Below, piece by piece: positions 1 through 13,390 of a DNA stretch of 64,000 nucleotides (positions are counted from its first letter, which is position 1; every line of letters starts with the position of its first letter). The position numbers and the translations under genes are program-made. The notes beneath the pieces were generated by a model, which was not told the origin of the DNA, ran no database searches, and saw nothing but the letters and a program-made list of their open reading frames with translations. This DNA is from Sialis fuliginosa. Lineage: Eukaryota; Arthropoda; Insecta; Megaloptera; Sialidae. Location: contig OY540811.1 in assembly GCA_961205875.1 (NCBI GenBank), positions 18,469,248 through 18,533,247 on the forward strand, written 5' to 3'.

Positions 1-43
1 TAACGTCGTGGCGCAGCGTCCGCGTCGGCGTGATTAAACATTC
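1..43 (-). CDS. Candidate downstream exon of the same gene, cut by the window edge
   Basis: The first about 40 bases are strikingly GC-rich against an AT-rich background. On the minus strand they follow a possible acceptor (gaactttag, AG at 44-45). If this joins the exon ending at 17933 (phase 1, leftover G), the codons read G-M-F-N-H-A-D-A-D-A-A-P-R-R without a stop up to the edge. The polypyrimidine tract before the AG is weak and only about 14 codons can be seen, so no domain can be recognised. DIP proteins usually have a low-complexity linker after Ig3, which would fit. It could equally be a promoter, CpG patch or exon of another gene. Confidence 0.25.
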
Positions 44-768
44 CTAAAGTTCAGATTTTTTCATTGATACTTTCGAAGAAGCGTGTGACAGACAGACATG
101 TGCGTTTTCCATAAGTGTTCTGTTTTCCCGATTTTGTTACGTGGAACTCTAAACATAGTAATATCTGTTTCATCTTGCATAAAATATAAATATATAGAAT
201 GTTGTATGGTAGAAGTATTTATAATTATTATAATCTCATCTTAAAATTTAATAAAAAAAACTCAGTAGCAGTTAAAGCCTTAATTCAATAACTGGTAAAA
301 CATTTGATTTATTACAATTTGATCACCTAATTTATATCTCAGTTTCGGAAAACTCGAACGAAACAATGTTGATTTAATAAGTAATGGATTAATATATTTT
401 TTTGCGAATGAAGCGAGAGAGAGTAATATAAATCTTTGAAAGGAAATGAAATATGTATCTATAAATATTTTATTATTGTATTCCGAAGTATAATACATTA
501 AAAGATCATAAAAGATTAATTTCTGCAAACATTTCTTATTATTCAAATATTTTATTTAAGTGTATGGTCACATGGGCATTGAGATGAAAGAATTTAATTA
601 TATATAAAATTATATATTTTTAATTTCTTATACGGCCCTATACAGGATGTCTAATATAATATAAGAGTTACCATTTTATATCATTTTCATTAAAAAAATT
701 GTTCTCCGATTTCCAAATTTTAAATTGATTTTTGCGTTTCAGGTTATGTATGTCTGTCTGTATGCCTC

Positions 769-787
769 TGTGTGTGTGTGTGTGTGT
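769..787. repeat. (GT)n microsatellite
   Basis: About 9 uninterrupted TG units, directly followed by the degenerate repeat at 800-930. Confidence 0.9.
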
Positions 788-799
788 CAGTTATGCGTG

Positions 800-930
800 T
801 GAATTTATATCAAACGCATAACTCATGAACCACTGAACCGATATTAATGAAACTTGGGTGGATGGTTGGGGTTGAGTATGGCTTGAAGAGCGTCTCATTT
901 TAAAATCATCAAAATCGTGTGTAAAGGGGA
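800..930 (+). repeat. Degenerate dispersed repeat with AACCGAT core
   Basis: Contains gaaccgatattaatgaaac, close to accgattttgataaaacct at 56950-56970 and, in reverse, to gaaatcggttc near 62465. Motifs of this type occur at the ends of old insect transposable elements. No coding part remains, and the class (LINE 3' end or Helitron) is undecided. Confidence 0.4.
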
Positions 931-1375
931 GAGGTGAAATCCCAAAATATTTATATTTTCAAGATATCTCAAGAACGACACATGTTACGAGAAAATTTTA
1001 TAAGAAATTTTTTGTAAAGCACTCAATTTCCTATAATATAAGTCTACAATTTTGTTGTAAAATAATCCCTTACGAAGATTGATCTCAATTTGTTTTAAAA
1101 AAATCGTTATTTTTTTTTTAAATTGGTTGGACGATAAAAGTTACAAAATTTCGAATATTTCCAAAACCCCTAAAATCAATAGGTCTGGTGTTCTCACTGA
1201 GACAAACATTTTCCCCAAAAATAATTCAGATGGGTGCATTTTTACAGTAGTTATCGTGAATGAAAAAAAATCTACATCCAGACACACAGACACACGCACA
1301 ACCGCCATGCGGAAATTCACTTTTCTTTACGTTTTGAAGTTAGTACAATCAGAATTTGTCATTATAAAATAGTAG

Positions 1376-1485
1376 AATATGACCATATTTTTTTTTTCTA
1401 ACTCAAAAATGGTGCCTGTAAGTGACTCCAAACAGTCCATGTATTACGTACTTCGGAACCCTTATGGCATACACTCGTGTATGTC
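1376..1485 (-). repeat. Copy A of the gcgccattttt dispersed repeat (reverse orientation)
   Basis: Its reverse complement aligns with 21783-21900: a palindromic tacacgagtgta block, then ggttccgaagta, then a ggcaccatttttgagtta module, then atggtcatat. Divergence is moderate. It is one truncated copy of a family seen also at 21783-22440, 37255-37815 and, at its 3' end only, 62560-62770. Confidence 0.65.
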
Positions 1486-4367
1486 TTGCCCGAATTATGT
1501 TTTTTTATATAATACTATACATTTTAATAGTCAACATCTGTTAAAGTGAACTATCTATCTCGTTCACCGTAAAAGTCTTTCACCTTTTGAACATTACTTC
1601 TCACAATAAGAAAATTGAAAACATGTCTAGAGTAAAACGGTTTATTTACTCTCAATTATACTTCAACCATTAAATCAACACAAAACATTGTTAAGATATT
1701 CCGGACATTTAAAAGTTTTTAACATCAACAGTTATTAAGTTATTTGCACAAGAGTTTCAATTAATACACGAATATCAACAATACATAATATTATGTGTGA
1801 GTGTGTGAGTGTTAATATTAAATACGTGCTAAATTTCACACACGTTTCTCGGTTTAGTTTGTAATGTATGTAGGGAAAACTTTGCCGCGAGGCGTTGGTG
1901 AAGGCACCGAATAGGCCTGGATTTAGCGTTCGATGAAATACGTAGGGTGAACGCACATATTCCCGCTATGGTTATAGATATTTTTAATAACTTTGATAAT
2001 TTAAATGCTATAGTTACACATCACTTTCGTGTTTCACATCAAAAAGAATTACCATAAATATCACTAACGTTTGAATACAATAATAAAAATATAACTACCT
2101 ACTTTAATTTAAATATAATTTACAACTCTGTAAATCGCGTGATATTTATTTTCAATGAAAAAATTTAAATGTTTTTTTAGTCTATAAACACCAAAAGAAA
2201 AATATTTTTTTCATATTATTATATTTATTTTTGAACTTGCTTTATTATTATCTATATATTATATATTACATATATCTATATGTATGTATGCACATAATTT
2301 AATTTATTATGAATATGTATGAAAAACATGAGTTTAGCAAAGGTAAATTTATGTAGATTGTTTTAATATTTACCTGATTTTTTTTAATTACGATAAAAAC
2401 GTCAGAATTTAACTTATATAATAATTTGTATGTACATTATTGTACATATGTATTTTTGAAAGTGCTAATAATGTAAAAATAAATAAAGAGTTGGTAGTTG
2501 AGATGTATTGATTAAATGAAAAAAAAAATCATAAAAATCTATAACAAAGAACTGCAATTGGTAATAAAATTCAATATTAATTAGTATTCAGGTTCAAACT
2601 TATTTATAAAAAAACTGAACTTAACAAAAAAACGTTTAATTAAGTATACTTTACGAATACTTTGGAACTCAACTTCATGATTATACTTATTTTTTTCTTT
2701 AAAACTTGAATCTCACATTTTTTCACAATCAGTTATTTTGGATGCTTATATTTTTCATCGAGATAATGAATTAATAATATGTTTACTACAATATGCGATG
2801 AATTGTTGACTCAAATAAACTAACACCCAGAAGTCAAGATTTACATCAAGATACCGTGGAAGAGCATCAGAGTTTTCATTACGTGACATTAAATAATCAT
2901 TGAAAATAACATTATCTTCGAAAATTTTGTCCAATTTAGTTCATTAATCACATAGGTACAGTAGATATAAAATAAAAACAAAGTACTATCTTCGAAAACC
3001 TAAACCCATAAAACAAGATGCCCACTTGGATTTACCATTAATCAGACACTGCAAATAGGCAAAGTAAAGTTCTGTGCTGTTGTCTCCAAACTGCCACAGT
3101 ACCTACTGGTAAAGTGTAACAATGTCAAATATCAGACTTGTCGCCTGGTTGCAACCAAGGAGGTAGTGTTTAAGTTATTAAGTCGTTAACTTTGCATTAC
3201 ACTTTGTATGATACATGTCTGGTATAATATGACATTTCATGCGACAAGTGTCATCCAAGACAAGTTACAAGCAAGCCTCTTAAACAGTTGGATAATTACC
3301 TACCCGGTCGTTGTTCACTGGAAAACTTTTATCTACACTCAAGATTGTTTTACTTGTTCTTTTATGGTTGTCATTTTTAGCACTTTTTTGTGATGAAAAT
3401 ATAACGGACTTAATTATTTAAAAGTAAAGGTTAAATCTAGTTTACTGGGTGTAGGTAATATACATAAAAATATATTACAAGGAAAAAATAAAGAAAACAT
3501 ATATACATATTATTAAATACAATTATTTTATTTTCAAAAATTAAATTTACTAAAAATGTGATTCAAAATACAATTTTGTTATACTTATTTTAAAAGTCTA
3601 TGATTTAGATTTTATGTGCTGTAAATTAAAATTACATATTTTATGTACTCGTATGAAGGTAGTACATGAGTAAGTATTATAATAGATAATTTTTAATAAA
3701 AATAAATAGAATTTATAAATTATTTAAAAATAAAGACGAAAAAAATAATAAACTAATGGAGACGGTATTTAAATTTTCAAAATTAAAAATTTTAACTTGT
3801 ATATTAATTTGATATTAAATAACACGTTGACTTCTTTTTGAAATGTAATCAAAATTTTTACATCTTTCATTTTCATACTTTTATTTTGAAATGTCGCTTA
3901 ATAGAATTTTTTTTTAAATAAAATGTTTTATTCATTTTTCCTTCCAAGTTTTTGTCAAAGAAATAATCGATTTTTCAAATTATATTTAAAGGGTATGATA
4001 AAAAAAAGAATTCAGGTTGTGGGATATAATCTATAATTAGCTTCAGCGCTAAACTTTAAATCGCCACATATAAGTTTGTATATTTCTGCTCTAGTGCTAA
4101 AAACAAAAAAAAAATGGATTTATCATGTGCACTTGCATTCACCTCGCTACAGGCGAGCTTCTGCTTTGCCTATGTATAACACCGGCACTGTTTATGTTTT
4201 ATGTTTTGTTAATTTTTCTGATATAACGAACCGTATGTCAAGATATTTAATTATGTGTTATAATATATGGAAATATAATGTGAAGGCCACAGCAATTTAT
4301 TAATATAAAACAAAATTTCATTTAAAAGGAAATAAATATGTTCTCGATTAACTATTATTAATATATG

Positions 4368-5184
4368 TAGGGGAGATTTGAAACGGACAGTTCATGAAAC
4401 GGACAATGTGTATTCCATCGAATCTATCCGAACGAACGAATTCAAATTTTGCTAGTTACATGTATTATGTTTGTATTGATAATATTTTTTTCGTTGTAAA
4501 AAAAAACTAAGAAAAATAGTTTTTTTGAAAAATATTCCAAAGGTAAGATATTACACTTATTGTATTTTTGATGTTTTGTGTAATATTGCACATATTTGAG
4601 TCAAACATTAATAGTAAGTTACTTTTCGAATCGTATTTCTGTGTAGATGAAGTTTGTCAAACAATTTTAAAGGTTACTTATGCATTGAATCGGACAGATA
4701 TTGGTGCATTCAATTACACGTGTATTTAAATAGTAATGTTGACTGGCTAAAATGCAATAAATTGGCTCATATTTGGAACTTATTTTGCAATAATTGTAAT
4801 TAAATAAAAAATTATACTTGATGTAACAAAAATTGATAATTAAGTTCTTAAGTACTTACAGTACTAATACAAATACTAGAATAAAAGGGTTATAGATCTC
4901 AAAATATATCTAATTAAAATTTTATTTAGTTTGAATTAAATTATGTTTGATACTTTTGTATCTCTGTCTGTCGTTTTCAATTCGAAATTAAACGGACAAA
5001 ATGATTTTTTAAAAACATGTCGTTTAATTTTAAAAATTATTTTTGTGGTAAAAAGAGACTATGTTTAAGAAACCCAATTAATTAGAGATATGTATAACGT
5101 AGTTGTTTTTTTGTTAGAATGTTTGTAGTTTCAATAAAAGACGTCTTTAATCTCAAGTGTTCGTTTCACTGCGTATTTTCCCTA
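4368..5184 (+). mobile_element. Non-autonomous TIR element, copy 1 of 2
   Basis: Begins TAGGGGAGATTTGAAACGGA and ends ..CTGCGTATTTTCCCTA, so the termini are imperfect inverted repeats (TAGGG..GAAACGRACA). The whole 817-bp unit aligns in reverse with 58621-59533, including an internal stretch around tgtaatattgcacatatttg. Both copies are consistent with a TA target duplication, which suggests the Tc1/mariner-like superfamily, but no transposase remains. The motif gaaacggaca also repeats just inside the left end. Confidence 0.8.
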
Positions 5185-8100
5185 CACACCAAATTTTAAA
5201 TGTATCTACTATTAAAATAATTAAAATAGCTTGTATGTGTCAACTATAATGTTGAAATATATAAAAAAATATAAAATATATGAAAGTTTTGAACGCGATG
5301 AACATTGCTGTAGAAGTGTATAAATAATATTATATCATGTTAATTTTTATTTCAAAATTAAAAAATTAAAACTCATTACAACAATATTACATTTTGTGAT
5401 TTATTTTACGATAATTTTAACTGGTATGCACAAAAACCAAAAGTCCCAAAGTTATTTCTTTCAACATGTCGACTGCATTCAGCTGATAATGGTTTTTCTG
5501 TGTTTTCGATTACTCTATTTAGCCGCCTGAATATATAATTACTTTGGGATAATTGGCAGATTCTATAGCGCAGTAATAACTCTACTGCGTCCCGTCATTA
5601 TCATCATTTGACTCATGCGATTAACATAGTATTATTTTTTTATTATTGATATTTTAATCGGGATAAGTTTATAACTCTGTTTACAATGTGGTAAGCTTTA
5701 TTTTTATCGACATTTCAATTCATAATTTTATATACAGAATAATTTTATCGTACCAGACAGAAAATTTTAAACAAATTTTTTGTTGTATATAATTTTAATT
5801 AATATAAAATTTATCAGTATTTTGCTATTCTTGTATGATATATGTATATTTTAGAATTTTTTGCGGTTTTGTAAATTTAATATAAAATAATAAAGTGCAA
5901 ACGCTTTTTTTATCGTTGTAATTTCTTTTAAGACCACTTACACATTAGAAAATCGCGTTCACTTTTCAGCCGAGATTTTAATGTCGATTTTGAAGACAAT
6001 AATTGATTGCAAATATTTTTTTATAATAATTTTAAAATATTTATAAATATAAATAAGCAGTTTCAGTGGAAAATTAACCCACTCGTGCCCAAGTTTAAAA
6101 AAATATATTTTCGGTCCTTATTTATTTTATTTTCATATTTGCATTTTTGATGTATTTAGTCCAACAGTAAAAAATAAGTATGATTTCAAACCCATTCAAA
6201 TTCAAGTAATATAACATAAATGCAAAATCTTAACAAAAGCGTTCTGTGACGTATATGTCACGCTGGATACGATTGGGTTAAAAATACTGAGCTATAATAT
6301 TCCTAAGTAATACGACATTTTGTGAGTAGGATATATGTATATTTAGTTAAAAATGTTCTAGTTTTCATTAAAAACTGATAAATCAGAATTTTACTTCATT
6401 TAAAGTTTTACTTTAAAATTTTGTTAAAAACTATACATGACAATGTGTTTTATAAATTGTTATATGTTTTCTAAAATAATATCGTTGCTTTTTAAAAGTA
6501 TATGCGAATTCCAAATAACAGGACAAATACATAACGTGAAAAGCGTATTCCTTTATGGTCGTAGATTTAGATAACCTCGCATATTAGAAACATAATGGGA
6601 AATATAAAAGTATAATACAAAACTTAAAACTAATGTTGCAATTTACCATTTTCCTTAAAGCTTTGTTGTCATTGTGGAAATATGCCGGTGTAATACAAGA
6701 CACTTAATGTATTTTATTATATATTGTATGTATGTATGTACCCACATTCTCACATAGATATGAGTACATAGCTTATGTACATTTTGTACATATATACAAT
6801 AAACATATGTGGATCGTATAAAAACAACACGTATGAGTCAGAGCATCGTTTATAGTATGTATTTATGAAAAATGTTGTATTTGATACAGTTTCTTATAAA
6901 AAAGTAATAAACATTTTATAGATGTATGTATAATGTATATATTTATAAATATTTTTTGGGATATAAACTCTTAAACTTTCCGGAGCTGCGAAACACTTTC
7001 GAACATATTTTATTGCAGAATACCAAAATCAGTAACGTTTGTAAAGAATCATAATCAGGGTCTGTTTTAGGGGGATGCAGGGTGTGTATTGCATACGGCC
7101 CCGTGGGTAGACCGACGCTGCACAGCCGATGTTTTTTTAAATAATAAATCAAAAGTTAAAATATTGGACTAAATCTTACTATTTTCATTAAAAAAAATAT
7201 ACTTTAAGATTTATTCAAAGATGAAAACTAAAACTATGTAGAAAAAGTATGAGACATCGTAGTCATTTTAAAGAAAATAGCCAAAAGAAGTAGTGTCAAA
7301 TCAAAAAAAAGAAACGAAGATGTTCATAAAGAAAATAACCATTTTTGTTATTATAATGAAAAATATCAAGATCCTCCTGTTGAAGAGTAGATAATGTGCT
7401 TCAAGTGCAATTTATGAGCACATGATAAGTGTACCAGTGATCAAAGTACATCTAGAGGCTTTTGCTGCGAATTTTGTAGTAATTAGGTTTAATTATTCCA
7501 CTGTTCGTGATTATTCCATGCTAGTCGAGTAATCACGAACGCATAAGGTTTTGTTTTAATCATTAAATTTAATTTTGTTTTTATATTTTATTAAAATTGA
7601 TACTGAAAATGTATAACTAATAGATTATTTAATGTAATAATAATAAACAATACATATATTGGTTTCTTACTCAGGTTTTAATTTATTTGATTTCTCTCTT
7701 AGGTGTTTGTAACTACCCCACTCTCTCTTAATAATTATATAGAGATATCTCTGCTCGATTTAAATAATTATATAAGGACACTTATATTCAGCAAAAAATC
7801 AGCATTATTGCAATTAGTAAAACGTGATAGAGGACAATTTGAAAAAAAATAATCCAACAATGGCCTTTGTTTAAGATTTCTAAAATCGTTTACGAAATAA
7901 TATCATTCGCAGCTGGGACACCTTTTGTATATAGTTTCAGTTATTTGATGTGGTATAATACAGCAGCATTCACATATTATGACAACAACTAAATACCCAA
8001 TGTATTTGATACAGCGGTCGTTCACTTACATTTACTTACACGGAAGAGCGCAGTTTCGCTTATCTGCGTGTAGATGGCGGCACAATTGTAAGCCAACACT

Positions 8101-8551
8101 GGGAAGATGTCTTTGACATAGATAAAACGGATTCTGCCAATTCACGTTCAGCCAGTTTGCCTCGTGACAGGTGTGATATTTCAAAAGGATCGTAATAATT
8201 GTTTTATACATTCACATATATATACAGATATACCTACACACGTATTATGTTCAAAGAATGTAGGTAATGTAGAAATCTGCACTAGACGTTTCCTGCTGAT
8301 TATCATTATGACATTGTTGGCACTGCAGTTTTTGATTTTATCGTTATGGTGCAGATAATGGGAACATATTTTTATTATTATTTTTAAGATGTAAATTCTA
8401 TGTGGAATTTACGTCATTTATATAAATCATGTCATGAGATAAGTAGCGAACAAAAACCTGTTTCTAAAAACCAATAAAGAGATTAACTAATTACAAAGAC
8501 GCATTGGCAGTTTTCTCATGTTTATCATGTTATTCTTGTTATTGTGCATAT
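5185..8551. other. Non-coding intronic stretch
   Basis: AT-rich. Small structures only: a near-palindrome gtgacgtatatgtcac near 6247, and a hairpin at 7503-7540 with 11-bp perfect arms (gttcgtgatta / taatcacgaac). Around 7060-7130 a GC-richer patch gives a short minus-strand open frame that looks like a decayed repeat. 8038-8165 is treated separately. Confidence 0.55.
8038..8165. other. GC-rich island of unknown nature
   Basis: Unlike its surroundings this about 130-bp block is balanced in base composition. It includes gcgcagtttcgcttatctgc and tagatggcggcacaattgta. One minus-strand frame is open for about 36 codons and runs into a tgtaagt donor-like site, but the translation resembles no protein I know. 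It may be a decayed transposon, conserved regulatory DNA or an unrecognised exon. Confidence 0.3.
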
Positions 8552-8870
8552 CTTACAATTAGACAAGGAAAGATATAGGACTAATAACACATTATCTAGC
8601 GTTATTACCATATCGCTCCACAAAAAATCACTCCACGAGTTATTGGCGTATCATTCGGATTTTAAAATATATATCAATTGTTTTGAATTATAAAACTAAT
8701 TAATAATAAATGTTTTATATTGCCTTTAAAAGTATGTTTGTAAATTATAAATTTTCAAGTGACGCCTCTGAGATATATTCATAGAAATGACGAAAATTAC
8801 ATTTAAGAAAAGATGGTCGCCTTACAGTTTCATATATGGATTTCCATTGGTTGTTATGTATCAATAGTCT
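8552..8870 (+). repeat. Dispersed repeat family (three main copies), copy 1
   Basis: Shares ordered blocks with 10945-11305 and, in reverse, 50295-50692: ttagacaaggaaa, ctaataacacattat, ccatatcgctcca, cacgagttattggcgtatc, atcaattgttttga, and tttaagaaaagatggtcgcc. No coding sequence is left and terminal repeats are not obvious, so the class is unknown. Confidence 0.7.
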
Positions 8871-10857
8871 TTTTTAATCTAAGGTGTATATGTATTGCAT
8901 TCACTTCACCAAAATACATCTGATTGTTTACAATGTTGCCAAACTTCAAGTCATTCATTAATCGGTGTTTGTGCAACACGCTTATCATGATTAATTAATC
9001 GAACAATTAACTAATGTTGCATTTTTTTCTTTATGCAATCCAGCAATAGTATTATAATCCTAAAGCTATGCTATAATTCCCATTGTAATTGATTCGTTCA
9101 ATGAATCCCGTAAAATGCCAAAATAATGTAACGAGGGCTCAAACCGACATCCACCAAAATGTCAGTTGTGTTGGCAGTATACAAACGTATTATATGATAT
9201 AACCATCATAATCTTTAACTCATTATGAAACTTTGATTATTTACCGATCAAACGATATGGGTTATACCCGGAAGCCAATATTAATTTATAAAGAATGTTG
9301 AATTTTCAGTTATATCTATATTTAGAACCGACAAATACTAAAGATTATTTATATTGTGTACGTTTCCTTTAAAATTAGTTTGATCAAAGTAAGTATCTAT
9401 ATATTATGTATATAGTATACATTTTATTATAAATGACTTCTATGGAATTTAATAAAATAAATATTAAATTCCAAAGGACTACAGTAATATTTTCATAACA
9501 TATGTAGATGAGTTTCGTATGAAAGGTGAGTGAAGTTAATTTTAATTTTTTCATTGTAGGTGAACATATACAAAAAGTATAATTTAAAAGTCTTTGAAAT
9601 ATTCTTATTAAAAATGTCATTTTATACGATTTTCACACTTCAAAAGCAAGTATTTCAATAGGAAATATTGTATACCTTAAAATTTTTAATATAATTTATT
9701 TTTATTTTTTGTACATTTACGGTAATCTTTTAAAATTTTGATAAATATCGTGAAAATCAAATTAAGAAAGATGCGGGTTTCTTAAATTAAAGATAAAAAA
9801 ATGAGTTTAATATTTCTCAGACTTCTTTTTATAAGTACTAAGAGTTTTTTTTATGAACAATAGCTTTAATACGGGAAATCTTGATTTTTAAGGCTGATGT
9901 TGTTACACGTACTGTTAGTAAACGCAGTATTTGTTAGTCACAGCCTTACAAAAAACTGTAAAGAAAGTTATAAGATTTAGAAAAAATATGTTTATAAAAA
10001 ATTAATAAATTGTAAGAAATACTAATGTAATAATTATGGAATGTTAATTTTAATTCAATTCAAATAATGATTGATATTAAAACTACAAATAGAAACATCT
10101 ACAACTTCTTTCTGATAAATTATTTCCATTGAAATCGTTAAGAGATTTTAAACGATCGTTTTACTAGTAAGAAATGTAATAAATTACATCCAACAGCCTG
10201 TGTATGTGTGTGTGCCAAAACTCATCGAATCGTAAAATTCAAATAATATGTACGTTACTAACAGTTTGATAAATTGCATCGGGGTAGAAGTACAAAAACA
10301 CATACAGAATGTATTTACACGGTTTACAATTATCAATTTTTCTTCGGTTATAAATCAATTTTAGAGTTTTTTACAAGAATGCTAGCTTTAAAAACGTTGT
10401 TTGTATGTGTTGGTATTATTTAATTTATCAAATCAGTAAAAAGTTATCGTTCTTAATTTGATTTTGTTGTACTTTAATCCACTTACAAAGCATTATATTG
10501 TACTATATACATACATATGTGTATAGATTTTCTAATTGAAAGTCTATTGAGATTCAATATTTTTGTTTTATTTTTTGGAGGATAGATATTGTTTATTTTG
10601 TCATGTTAAAGATATATAAAAATGCTATCTATGATTGCTATTCCAGATATCAAAGAATGAATTATTGTAAATATTAAGAAATTGTATGAGGTAAAGAAAA
10701 TATCGGTATGGAGAACCATACATGACTTCCATGTTCTTTAATATACATATTTCTATCTATTTTCACTTTTGTATAATAAATATTAGTTTTTTAATGTCCT
10801 AATGTCAAAAACATAATATACACCACATACACACTAATTTGACAATTTGAATTTAGT
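8871..10857. other. Non-coding intronic stretch
   Basis: AT-rich with short chance open frames. I see no splice-flanked exon and no clear repeat. Confidence 0.6.
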
Positions 10858-11305
10858 TGCATTAGTGGCGTATTAATTATTATTTAAAATTCAAATTTTG
10901 AGGGTGGTTTTAACCCCTCCAATAGCTGTTTAGGCACTTACAAATGATAAAGGAAATATATCGGACTAATAACATGATAAAAATGTGCTCTGTAAAGTCA
11001 GTGGTGTATCTTTTATATCTTAAAACCAATATAAATTGTTTGGAACTATTAAATTAATTAGTAATAAATGTTTTACTGCAACTGTCTTAAAAATTATGCC
11101 AAGGATAATCCATTAACAGAGAAACGTCTATTTGGAACCAACATTTCCCTTACAAATCAAATTCAATTGTAATTTTAAGCATAATATAAATCAACCGACG
11201 TCAATAGGAAATATAGTACATTGAATTTGACATTTGATGAAAGGTGACCGCCATCGATTTGGTTCACAGTTTCGTAGAAGGATATGTGGCTTGTTATGAA
11301 TCCAT
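10858..11305 (+). repeat. Dispersed repeat family, copy 2, with extra 5' module
   Basis: 10945-11305 aligns with the copy at 8552-8870 (ctaataacatgat, gtcagtggtgtatc, aaggtgaccgcc). The preceding 10858-10935 (ttttgagggtggttttaacc, then cccctccaatagctg) matches 13305-13390 in reverse, so the family is longer than copy 1 shows. Confidence 0.6.
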
Positions 11306-11595
11306 AAAAAATTTTATCTCAGATAATTCTAAATCAATAATTTTGTTTTATAATGGAAAACTTTTATTTTGAATGTGTTTTTGGAAGATATAAAATAATT
11401 TTTGGTTAAAATAATAAAAAAGGTGTGGAAAAATTAATTCGTTGTTTATAATGGGACTGACAAGGGTGATTGAATATTCCTTCTACTAAATGTTTTTTTG
11501 CATGTGCTATATTTGATTCTGTAAATATCTATTACATATTTGTTAAAAGACTATGACTATAATTACACTAGGGTTATTCTGATTGTTAGTCTACT

Positions 11596-12299
11596 CTATC
11601 AGAGAAAAACGTTACTTTTACGGATTTTCATAATATTCACATATGTATGTTGTTAAAGTTGCTCAAATAATATAAGTTTTATTAATCATTTCGCAAAATT
11701 TTGTGTTTTTTGAAAATTACGTGTATTTTAATTTTTGAAGAAATGACGCATATGCATTTAATTAATAATTTTTATTGTTTAAAAAGAACGATATTTTTGG
11801 AGATTTTGTCCGTTTTTAAGTAACACAAAAATTTAAATTATTTTTTGTAAATATTGCTTATATTCTATATCATCTTTTTAAATTTTAAGTTGGACATATC
11901 AATTTTTGTTTAAGGTTGCCGTATAGAGGTCGCGCACTATACATTGATATACCGTAATTAATTCGGATATAAATGTTAAAATTTCATTGTTGTTTGTGCG
12001 TGATCTACGGAATTAGTAAATAGATTTAGAAATAAAGTAGGTTATCATACATCACTTATAAATGGTCAAAATTTCCAAAAAAATTGTGCTTTTATAAACA
12101 AAACTAAAAAAATTCAAGTCGCTACGATAAGTACCTACATATGGAGATAAATATTATTTTTTAAATGCATTAAAATTTAATTTAAAAAAAACGGAAAATT
12201 TTTGTGAAGTAATGAATGAAACATATTATTTGTACAAATTTAACAACATAATATGTGAATATTATGAAAATCCGTAAAAGTTGAATTTTTCTCTGATAG
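11596..12299. mobile_element. Foldback/MITE-like element with about 200-bp inverted arms
   Basis: Left end CTATCAGAGAAAAACG and right end TTTTTCTCTGATAG are inverted repeats. Pairing continues inward through ttttacggattttcataat, attcacatat and tgttgttaaa for about 200 bp per arm at high but imperfect identity. There is no transposase and no clear target duplication. It is non-autonomous. Confidence 0.8.
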
Positions 12300-13304
12300 A
12301 ATTGACTTAGAATGACGCGCTAATAACATTTGACATAATCCAACGACTGCTAATACATTCATAAAATGGCCAAACCAAAAGTAATCCATACATAATAACT
12401 AAAACCAAGAACATCTGTAAAACCACGCTAATTATAAAGAGCCATAATGACACGCTAAAGATTACACAATTACGAATGCAGCAAAACCATGAGCAGTTTG
12501 CATTTGAAAGCACTGGCAGCAAATCAAACGGATAATATTTTAAATAGACCGGAAGAACGGAACACTCGTTATTTCCTGTTCACAATAAAGCATTCGGTGG
12601 TAGTAGTGAATTTTACAACATTAACAATTTTCAACCGGATGAAAATATTTTAGTGATCTTTATAATTAACTTATACAGCAAATAGTTGCATTTAGTGTTG
12701 GTAAAATTTATTGTAAGGAAAATTTTCCGCGTTGGATTTTGTTTTTGCAGGTGGTCCGGTCTGAAGTGGTTAATGTAATAGCATCACACCCGGTAGATTA
12801 CAACAGAGCGTGGTTATTTACTTGCTAATGAAAGTCTAGTTGGCGAGCTCCTGGACATATATCTAGCTTGCTATCTGTATACAATAATACTGTATTGATC
12901 CACGCCAGCTGTGCCCAAACTGTGTTTTAACTGTTTGGTACGGGGACTCGCTTAAAAAATATCGGTGCACTAGTTTTTATAAAAATAACAGGTCATTGGT
13001 ATTAGAATTTATTTCATTACTGTGATTTGTATTGTTTGTTATTTTGTTATATTAAATATTTTAATGAGTTGTGAAAAACATATTTTGATTGAAGATCCTT
13101 CCTAAGGTATCAACTACGTAGTTAACTTATTAACTTCCTAACAGGAAATTATTGTAATCGGTCCGTAAATCAAAATAAAAAATGATGTTGACTTCGTTCG
13201 GGTGCCAATCGAAGCGTCTTGACGTGAATATGATCTGAAAGAAAGGATTTTTCGAAATTCAACCCCTACTTTAAACTTAGCATAAATATTCTTCAATACA
13301 AATA

Positions 13305-13390
13305 AACAGCCATTGGAGGGGTGAAAACCACCCTCAAAATTTTAATTTTAAATACAAAAAAATAAGCCTACTAATTCATGTTGCCTTGAA
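13305..13390 (-). repeat. Fragment of the dispersed repeat family
   Basis: The reverse complement reads ggcaacatgaattagtaggc, then ttttgagggtggttttcacc, then cctccaatggctg. The second and third blocks align with 10858-10935. Confidence 0.6.

Larger units (their letters stand above)
44..4367. other. Non-coding stretch, probably intron or gene-end flank
   Basis: Very AT-rich. It contains a (GT)n run, a degenerate dispersed repeat around 800-930 and a reverse copy of the gcgccattttt repeat family (1376-1485), listed separately. The short open frames here are in AT-rich or repeat DNA and match no family I recognise. A moderately GC-richer patch near 3040-3320 has no clear identity. Confidence 0.6.

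Noticed and set aside
12307..12512. Minus-strand hydrophobic frame after a good acceptor (ttgctgccag), phase-compatible with the exon ending at 17933; could be a membrane-anchor terminal exon.
   Set aside because: T-rich strands produce hydrophobic frames by chance. The frame lacks the usual linker and typical GPI signal layout and abuts a foldback element. Kept only as an alternative to the 1-43 candidate.
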